A stretch of DNA of 9,918 nucleotides, from contig WGED01000677.1 of the NCBI GenBank assembly GCA_015492915.1, positions 1 through 9,918 on the forward strand, read 5' to 3'. This document shows, in pieces, positions 6,321 to 9,918 of the stretch (position 1 is the stretch's first letter; each line of letters opens with the position of its first letter). This stretch comes from Cyclobacteriaceae bacterium. GTDB lineage: Bacteria > Bacteroidota > Bacteroidia > Cytophagales > Cyclobacteriaceae. The notes beneath the pieces were generated by a model. The model saw only the letters and a program-made list of their open reading frames with translations. It did not search any database and had not been told where the DNA came from. A program made the position numbers and the translations under genes.

Positions 6321-7285
6321 AGTCTTATCGTTTTTACACCATACAACAAATCAATACTAATCAGTAACAATGCCAACGCAATGAAATAAAAGTATTTATT
6401 GGCCGATACATCGATGACCCGCTTGTCTTTGAGTTCTCCCTCGATTGCATTGATCGTATTGATGAGCCTCTCCGTATCATTGGTGTGCTCGTTAATTTCA
6501 AAATATTTTCCGCCGGTTTTGTATGCCAGTGACTTCAGGCTTTTGGCATTAAGGCGGGTTATGACCTCTCTGCCATTTTTATCTGTTTTAAAGCCATAAT
6601 CCGTCCTGATCTTGCTCCCCTTTTCGGTGCCTATGCCGACAGCGTACAGCTTGATGCCTGTTTCTTCGATCTGCCCGGCAATTTTCTCCGTATTTTCTCC
6701 AAAATCCTCTCCGTCGCTGAAGATAATAATGACCTTTGATTTAGGTCTTCTGCTGGAAGCTTCTTCACTCGTCAGTTTCTCAAGTGCCAGTTTGAGTGGC
6801 GGGCCAAAGTCCGTTCCTTTGTTGGGCACAAGATTGGTGCTCAGGGTTTCGATGAACAGGTTCAGTGCGCTTTGATCATAGGTAAGCGGGCATTGCACAA
6901 AAGCATCAGATGAGAAGATGATAATGCCAATTCTGTCGGAATTAAAAGCGCGAACAATATTTTTTAATTCAAATTTCACTTTTTCAAGCCTTGTGGGTTG
7001 TATGTCAAAAGCATTCATTGACTCGGAAAGATCGACACAGATCATGATGTCTTTACCGATGGCTTTTACTTCTTTGGATGTGTCGCCGAAAGATGGTCCG
7101 AGCAGCGCTATGACAAAAAGAAGAAAATAGACCGTCCGCAGTACCATTTTCCCGAGGAGGGAGTGAAGGTTGACCTTGAGGATTCTGCCAATACGCACCA
7201 TCCTGAAAATATAGGCGAGATACAGGATCGCAAATATCCCCAGAACCATCAATTCAAAGCCGGAAAACGATCTGTACCAGGTCAT
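6317..7285 (-). CDS. BatB-like von Willebrand factor A membrane protein
   Basis: A 322-aa inner-membrane protein with one vWA domain. Hydrophobic segments are at about 10-30, 48-65 and 296-316, so the vWA domain (about 79-280) faces the periplasm. The metal-ion-dependent adhesion site is complete: D85-x-S87-x-S89 (VDLSESM), T158 in KGTDFGPPL and D191 in FSDGED. The C-terminal helix follows the vWA domain as in BatA/BatB. Its stop overlaps the TPR gene start by ATGA, the usual BatB-BatC arrangement. Upstream there is no batA, DUF58 or MoxR ATPase gene; instead a tRNA/repeat island begins, so this is a reduced or dispersed bat locus. The start ATG at 7285 gives a plausible N-terminus and has a TAATTTTG box about 60 bp upstream. 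Whether it is orthologous to BatB or a parallel paralogue cannot be decided here. Confidence 0.85.
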   Translation of the reverse strand: MTWYRSFSGFELMVLGIFAILYLAYIFRMVRIGRILKVNLHSLLGKMVLRTVYFLLFVIALLGPSFGDTSKEVKAIGKDIMICVDLSESMNAFDIQPTRLEKVKFELKNIVRAFNSDRIGIIIFSSDAFVQCPLTYDQSALNLFIETLSTNLVPNKGTDFGPPLKLALEKLTSEEASSRRPKSKVIIIFSDGEDFGENTEKIAGQIEETGIKLYAVGIGTEKGSKIRTDYGFKTDKNGREVITRLNAKSLKSLAYKTGGKYFEINEHTNDTERLINTINAIEGELKDKRVIDVSANKYFYFIALALLLISIDLLYGVKTIRL

Positions 7286-7345
7286 ATAAGGGTTTTAGAA
7301 TGCTCACTATTAACGAAAATGCTGCGCCTGTCATACGCGGCCCGG

Positions 7346-7353
7346 CAAAATTA
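7346..7353 (-). promoter_or_regulatory. -7 promoter element TAATTTTG for the vWA-TPR operon
   Basis: A TAnnTTTG match reading leftwards 60 bp upstream of the vWA start codon. The upstream -33 match is weak (TTAG near 7374-7377, about 20 bp away). It is the only exact box between the tRNA-Ser promoter and the gene. Confidence 0.4.
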
Positions 7354-7525
7354 AAAATATAGTCGGTTATTGGCTAACGGAAGGGAGTAAATATTAAAGA
7401 TGGAAGGCGGAAGCTCGAAGCTGGTGATCCGCCCTGAAGGCAGAAGGAAAGCAGGTGAATAAATTTCCTGGTAAAGGGAAACTAAAAAATTGCTGTCCGT
7501 TTTTTTAATGTAGAAACGGAAGTGC

Positions 7526-7533
7526 TATATTTG
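7526..7533 (+). promoter_or_regulatory. -7 promoter element TATATTTG for tRNA-Ser
   Basis: An exact TAnnTTTG match 36 bp before the tRNA-Ser 5' end; transcription would start near 7539. Upstream at about -33 is a T-tract rather than TTTG. Two dyads flank the box: TCCGTTT/AAACGGA (7496-7502 and 7514-7520) and CCGTTT/AAACGG (7538-7543 and 7548-7553). Confidence 0.5.
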
Positions 7534-7569
7534 CACTCCGTTTGAGAAAACGGTAAAATATTTCGGCAC

Positions 7570-7657
<88 letters not shown>

Positions 7658-7669
7658 AAGAACAGTAAA

Positions 7670-7697
7670 TTGCCATAAGGGCGATTTTCTTTTTTTT
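7670..7697 (+). terminator. Weak terminator-like hairpin after tRNA-Ser
   Basis: A short stem TTGCC/GGCGA (7670-7674, 7680-7684) with one wobble pair, followed by TTTTCTTTTTTT. The stem is weak but the U-tract is long and begins 28 nt after the tRNA. Confidence 0.35.
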
Positions 7698-7739
7698 GAA
7701 CGGGGTATAGCACCCGCCTCCACCGCCAGAGAGCGGTTT

Positions 7740-7845
7740 CGGCGGACAAGCCACGCCTTCGCGAATGCTTCGGCGGACAAGCCACGCCTTCGCGAATGCT
7801 TCGGCGGACAAGCCACACCTTCGCGAATGCTTCGGCGGACAAGCC
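7740..7845 (+). repeat. 31-bp tandem repeat, three full copies plus a 13-bp partial
   Basis: Copies occupy 7740-7770, 7771-7801 and 7802-7832, with a partial copy at 7833-7845. Each begins CGGCGGACAAGCCAC and ends CTTCGCGAATGCTT; copy 3 differs by one G-to-A change. Each unit contains the 8-bp palindrome TTCGCGAA and the GGC-GCC part of GGCGGACAAGCC, so the array can fold into repeated hairpins. There are no unique spacers, so it is not a CRISPR array. It is more GC-rich than the flanking DNA. The array lies between two tRNA genes in an otherwise gene-free region. Confidence 0.85.
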
Positions 7846-7873
7846 GGTTAGCGTATTCCTGCTTTAGCAGGAA
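7843..7873 (+). other. Short tRNA-Pro-like fragment and hairpin
   Basis: CCGGTTAGCG (7844-7853) is identical to the D-loop and D-stem segment of the tRNA-Pro at 7928-7937. Five bases later CCTGCTTT (7858-7865) matches the anticodon stem and loop at 7940-7947. The segment forms a perfect hairpin TTCCTGC (7856-7862) / GCAGGAA (7867-7873) with loop TTTA. It may be a degenerate copy of the middle of the tRNA or a dispersed repeat that resembles it. Confidence 0.35.
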
Positions 7874-7911
7874 GGATCGCCAGGGAATCGGCGTTCTTTT
7901 AAAATAAAATT

Positions 7912-7986
7912 CGGGGTATAGCGCAGTCCGGTTAGCGCACCTGCTTTGGGAGCAGGGGGTCGTAGGTTCGAATCCTACTACCCCGA
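7912..7986 (+). tRNA. tRNA-Pro (anticodon TGG)
   Basis: A 75-nt class I tRNA. The acceptor stem is CGGGGTA (7912-7918) / TACCCCG (7979-7985) with discriminator A7986. The D-stem is GCGC/GCGC. The anticodon stem CCTGC/GCAGG (7940-7944, 7952-7956) encloses loop TTTGGGA with anticodon TGG at 7947-7949. The T-arm is GTAGG-TTCGAAT-CCTAC (7962-7978). CCA is not encoded. No separate TAnnTTTG promoter is obvious just upstream, so it may be co-transcribed from the tRNA-Ser promoter. Confidence 0.96.
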
Positions 7987-7994
7987 CGAAAAAC

Positions 7995-8023
7995 GGCTTA
8001 TACATTCAGTATAGGCCTTTTTT
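7995..8023 (+). terminator. Rho-independent terminator of tRNA-Pro
   Basis: A 9-bp stem GGCTTATAC (7995-8003) / GTATAGGCC (8009-8017) with one T-G wobble and loop ATTCA, followed by six T's (8018-8023). It begins 9 nt after the tRNA 3' end. Confidence 0.85.
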
Positions 8024-8056
8024 ATGTGTAAATAAGTAGAATTCCATATACGTTTT

Positions 8057-8124
8057 CGCATCCTGCCTTTAGGTGGGAGGGTCGTAGGTTTCCCCGCCTG
8101 CGATAAGCGGGGCTACTACCCTGA
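8057..8124 (+). pseudogene. Decayed 3' half of a second tRNA-Pro, T-loop replaced by a hairpin
   Basis: GGGTCGTAGGTT (8079-8090) is identical to the variable-loop and T-stem segment of tRNA-Pro (7957-7968). CTACTACCC (8113-8121) is identical to the T-stem and acceptor segment at 7975-7983, followed by TGA against CGA. In the functional tRNA 6 nt lie between these blocks; here there are 22 nt (8091-8112) that form a hairpin with arms CCCCGC and GCGGGG. Upstream, 8058-8073 resembles a mutated anticodon arm and folds as TCCTGCCT/AGGTGGGA with a two-base loop. No 5' half (acceptor and D-arm) is recognisable before it. It cannot make a normal tRNA. Confidence 0.6.
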
Positions 8125-8133
8125 AACTAATTC

Positions 8134-8171
8134 AGGCAGTTATCTCAATTTTTGAGATGACTGCCTTTTTT
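8134..8171 (+). terminator. Strong rho-independent terminator between convergent units
   Basis: A 14-bp stem from 8134-8147 (starting AGGCAGT) to 8153-8166 (ending ACTGCCT) with one wobble pair and loop ATTTT, followed by a T-run (8166-8171). It closes the plus-strand tRNA region and faces the minus-strand acyltransferase gene ending at 8215; on the minus strand it has no T-run after the stem. It may be the original terminator of the decayed tRNA-Pro copy. Confidence 0.8.
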
Positions 8172-8214
8172 ATTTGGACGGAATTCGTGTATTCGTGGCA
8201 TGAGAATCTACCTT

Positions 8215-9333
8215 TTATGCCTTCAGGAATATCCGCTTTTTATACAAAAACCACAGAAATACCCATTTGACCATCAACACTGCCAGAGCCATGAAAACGG
8301 GTTGAATAATGTCTAAGTATTTGGAGAAACCGAAAAAGACGGCATTGGCGGTAAACTCAAAATCGATCAGTCGCTGGCCAACCCAGATGGTGATGGCATT
8401 CATCCCGATGACCACCAGAAAGAAAGTCCAACGCTTGTAACCTTTTATGTCAATGATCCAGTAGAAAAGTGCAAGCAGCAAAAGGCTCATGCCACCCGTC
8501 AAAAGCACAAAAGGGCTCGTCCATACATTGCGGCTGATAAAAAAGAACTGTCCCCACAGCCAGCCCAGAAAGAGCGTGACGACCCCTGCCATGAGAAAAC
8601 CGTATATTTTCTTTTTTTCCGCCCGAGCAGGGGAGCGCAGCCAGTGGCCGGCCAGCACGCCCATCAAAGTGGTGGCAAGGGCGGTGAAGGTGGACAGTAC
8701 GCCCTGGCGGTCGTAAATGCCCAGCCCGAGTTTGCCGGGGATAAGCTGTTGGTCGAGCCATGTGGTCAGGCAGCCTTCGGGCGTCAGCACCCCCGGGCCG
8801 TAACCGGGAACAGGTATGAACATCACCGCGGCCCAATAGGCGATGATAATGAAGAGGAAAATGAGGAATTGTGCGCGCCACTTTGTATGAATGACGATCA
8901 GCGAAGCCAGAAAATAACTGATGCCGATCCTGCCCAGCACAGTGGACCAGCGCATATTTTCAAAATCAAAATTGAGCAGTCCGTAATTAACCCATCCCAG
9001 CAGGATAAGCACGACGGTCCTTTTCAGAATATGCTTGTATAATTCTTTGGGAGGAACACCTTTTTCGAGCCTGCCCAGAATAGTGAACGGAATCAGCAGG
9101 CCGACAAGGAACAGGAACAGGGGAAAGATCAGATCATAAAAATAAAACCCTTCCCACTCCGCGTGCTCCATATTTTTGGCGAGGGTCTCCGTAAAATTAT
9201 TTGGCCAGACTTTGTACAAACTGAATATGACGCCTTCGGCGCCGATGATCCAAAGCATGGTGAATCCCCGCAGGGCATCGATGGAGATGATCCGTTTTTT
9301 TACAGACTGAACAGCATCGCCGGGAGCAGGCAT
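8215..9333 (-). CDS. DUF5009 / HGSNAT-like membrane acyltransferase
   Basis: A 372-aa polytopic membrane protein with about ten or eleven hydrophobic helices. It matches the DUF5009/heparan-alpha-glucosaminide N-acetyltransferase-like family (NagX/YeiB-related). Signature features are R14 and the SIDALRGFTMLWII segment at 17-30, and the block H57-x-x-W60-x-G62 followed by DLIFPLFLFLVG (67-78); the family's essential histidine corresponds to H57. GMNAITIWVGQRLI near the C-terminus is also typical. In the human homologue the acetyl group passes from acetyl-CoA across the membrane to a terminal glucosamine; bacterial members often sit beside glycan-degradation genes. It is divergent from a secreted-protein gene starting at 9671, with shared upstream DNA. 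The ATG at 9333 leaves a short cytoplasmic N-terminus before the first helix. The substrate is not determinable. Confidence 0.85.
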   Translation of the reverse strand: MPAPGDAVQSVKKRIISIDALRGFTMLWIIGAEGVIFSLYKVWPNNFTETLAKNMEHAEWEGFYFYDLIFPLFLFLVGLLIPFTILGRLEKGVPPKELYKHILKRTVVLILLGWVNYGLLNFDFENMRWSTVLGRIGISYFLASLIVIHTKWRAQFLIFLFIIIAYWAAVMFIPVPGYGPGVLTPEGCLTTWLDQQLIPGKLGLGIYDRQGVLSTFTALATTLMGVLAGHWLRSPARAEKKKIYGFLMAGVVTLFLGWLWGQFFFISRNVWTSPFVLLTGGMSLLLLALFYWIIDIKGYKRWTFFLVVIGMNAITIWVGQRLIDFEFTANAVFFGFSKYLDIIQPVFMALAVLMVKWVFLWFLYKKRIFLKA

Positions 9334-9373
9334 GGATTTTTATTTAAAAAGTAATCCTCAAAAAGGTCAATCC

Positions 9374-9405
9374 TTAAGTTAAGCATGAGAAAATGCTTTC
9401 GCAAA
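9374..9405 (-). promoter_or_regulatory. Candidate promoter of the acyltransferase gene with internal dyad
   Basis: On the minus strand TTTG (9402-9405) and TAACTTAA (9374-9381) are 20 bp apart, the Bacteroidota -33/-7 spacing, with two mismatches in the -7 box. Between them lies the perfect dyad AAGCAT-GAGAAA-ATGCTT (9381-9398), a possible operator. The -7 box is about 40 bp from the start codon. Confidence 0.3.
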
Positions 9406-9469
9406 CGGGAAGGGATTTTTGCACTAAACGGGATGGATATTGCCGTAAAATAGTTTTGTGTGGACCTGC

Positions 9470-9535
9470 TACATTTGAGTATTTTTACTCAGTGTATTGA
9501 GTAAAAATACTCAGCACATTGAGTAAATTATCAAA
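9470..9535. promoter_or_regulatory. Phased dyad operator array, 22-bp period
   Basis: Two perfect 16-bp dyads, TGAGTATTTTTACTCA (9476-9491) and TGAGTAAAAATACTCA (9498-9513), are each TGAGTA-N4-TACTCA. A third left half-site TGAGTA occurs at 9520-9525 with a degenerate right half. The left half-sites are exactly 22 bp apart (9476, 9498, 9520), about two helical turns, so bound dimers would lie on one DNA face. The two full dyads are also reverse complements, giving one 38-bp inverted repeat with a GTGTAT centre. A TACATTTG box (9470-9477) overlaps the first dyad. The array is central between two divergent genes and could control either or both. The regulator is not identified. Confidence 0.65.
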
Positions 9536-9567
9536 ACCCGTTTTATAAAAAGATAAAATGGGGTTTT
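9533..9567. repeat. Imperfect inverted repeat, long stem-loop
   Basis: AAAACCCGTTTTAT (9533-9546) pairs with ATAAAATGGGGTTTT (9553-9567) apart from one bulged/mismatched position; the loop is AAAAAG. No T-run follows on either strand, so it is unlikely to be a terminator. It abuts the degenerate third operator site. Confidence 0.5.
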
Positions 9568-9601
9568 ATTCATCCCTCCAACTCTGATTTTACCCCTCTG
9601 A

Positions 9602-9633
9602 TTTGTTGTTGAGGTCCCTTGCGCCTTTCTTTG
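9602..9633 (+). promoter_or_regulatory. Candidate promoter of the secreted-protein gene
   Basis: TTTG (9602-9605) and TTTCTTTG (9626-9633) are 20 bp apart, matching the TTTG-N19-21-TAnnTTTG layout except for T in place of A at the second position. Transcription would start near 9640, about 30 nt before the ATG at 9671. The operator array lies about 70 bp upstream of the -33 box. Confidence 0.35.
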
Positions 9634-9670
9634 TATAAGAATCACCGAAAATCCATAGACCACTCAGCAC

Positions 9671-9918
9671 ATGATTGTCTCAAAAATTCTTCCGGTTGCT
9701 ATACTCTTTTTATTCGTTTTCAACATACTGTCTGCGCAGAAAAGGGGCGCGAATTACGACCCCGATCCGCAGGGCAAGGGAGAACGGCCGTATGAGATGG
9801 CAGGCAGGGAAGAGGAGCGCGTCCCAACCATTACGTTCGAGGATGCCACAATGTGGACGGTGGAGGCAAAGGGCTGTGAGGCAGGGCTTTACCGTTCGAA
9901 TGACCAGTTGCTATACCG
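9671..9918 (+). CDS. N-terminal part of a secreted protein, possibly glycan-related
   Basis: The frame starts with ATG at 9671 and runs open off the right edge (82 complete codons). The first 22 residues are a signal peptide (MIVSKILPVAILFLFVFNIL, then SA, with cleavage before QKRGANYDPDPQ). After a polar, charged linker comes a segment with the look of a beta-sandwich start: ITFEDATMWTVEAKG, then EAGLYRSNDQLLY. From memory, similar 'FED..W.VE......L.RS..Q.L' beginnings occur in large secreted Bacteroidota proteins tied to polysaccharide use; I cannot confirm a family from 82 residues. There is no Shine-Dalgarno, but a candidate promoter is 30-70 bp upstream. Divergence from an HGSNAT-like acyltransferase is consistent with glycan metabolism, which is inference. 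Confidence 0.7.
   Translation, partial: MIVSKILPVAILFLFVFNILSAQKRGANYDPDPQGKGERPYEMAGREEERVPTITFEDATMWTVEAKGCEAGLYRSNDQLLY

Noticed and set aside
7740..7845. Possible CRISPR array
   Set aside because: Units are contiguous with no unique spacers, and no cas gene is present.
8450..8881. Minus-strand alternative frame inside the acyltransferase gene
   Set aside because: It is an out-of-frame overlap within a conserved membrane protein and is rich in Arg, His and Pro, typical of shadow translation.
9533..9567. Terminator between the divergent genes
   Set aside because: The stem is long but lacks a T-run on both strands, and no transcript is expected to end there.

Overview
The window looks like chromosome of a member of the Bacteroidota, probably the Chitinophagales/Sphingobacteriales/Cytophagales side rather than Bacteroides. 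The evidence is: no purine-rich Shine-Dalgarno sites in front of the genes; several TAnnTTTG boxes, the -7 element of the Bacteroidota primary sigma factor; tRNA genes without an encoded CCA; and characteristic families (a BatB-like von Willebrand A protein overlapping a BatC-like TPR protein, a DUF5009/HGSNAT-type acyltransferase, a YwqK/MORN-type secreted repeat protein). The phylum is a confident inference; the genus is not determinable here.

Layout. From 75 to 4970 every gene is on the minus strand and tightly spaced, reading right to left: a secreted 16-repeat YwqK/MORN-type protein (3648-4970), purC (2700-3644), a single-domain STAS protein (2271-2663), rnz encoding tRNase Z (1342-2259) and a YhhQ/VUT-type queuosine-precursor transporter (538-1335). 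Gaps are 3, 36, 11 and 6 bp, so one operon is likely. After a 331-bp gap that carries two TTAACA-N5-TTAACA tandem motifs and a stem-loop lies a 43-codon gene for a small membrane protein (75-206), ended by a bidirectional terminator (28-60). Positions 4971-5414 hold no gene but contain a double GC-rich hairpin typical of a dispersed repeat. A second minus-strand operon follows: a BatB-like vWA protein (6317-7285) whose stop overlaps the start of a BatC-like TPR protein (5415-6320) by ATGA. The other bat genes are not adjacent.

Positions 7286-8214 form a plus-strand tRNA and repeat island: tRNA-Ser(GCT), three and a half copies of a 31-bp tandem repeat, a short tRNA-Pro-like fragment, tRNA-Pro(TGG), a strong terminator, then a decayed second copy of the 3' half of tRNA-Pro whose T-loop is replaced by a GC-rich hairpin, then another strong terminator. 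To the right, a DUF5009/HGSNAT-like membrane acyltransferase (8215-9333, minus) is divergent from a truncated gene for a secreted protein (from 9671, plus). Their shared 337-bp intergenic region contains the most ordered regulatory DNA in the window: 16-bp dyads with TGAGTA/TACTCA half-sites repeating every 22 bp.

Functionally, the left operon mixes RNA-related functions (tRNA 3' processing, queuosine supply), purine synthesis and a STAS regulator; the middle pair belongs to an envelope-associated vWA/TPR complex; the right-hand divergent pair may act in glycan use. No phage, transposase, CRISPR array or defence system is visible. The items most worth a second look are the disrupted tRNA-Pro copy and the 22-bp-phased operator array.
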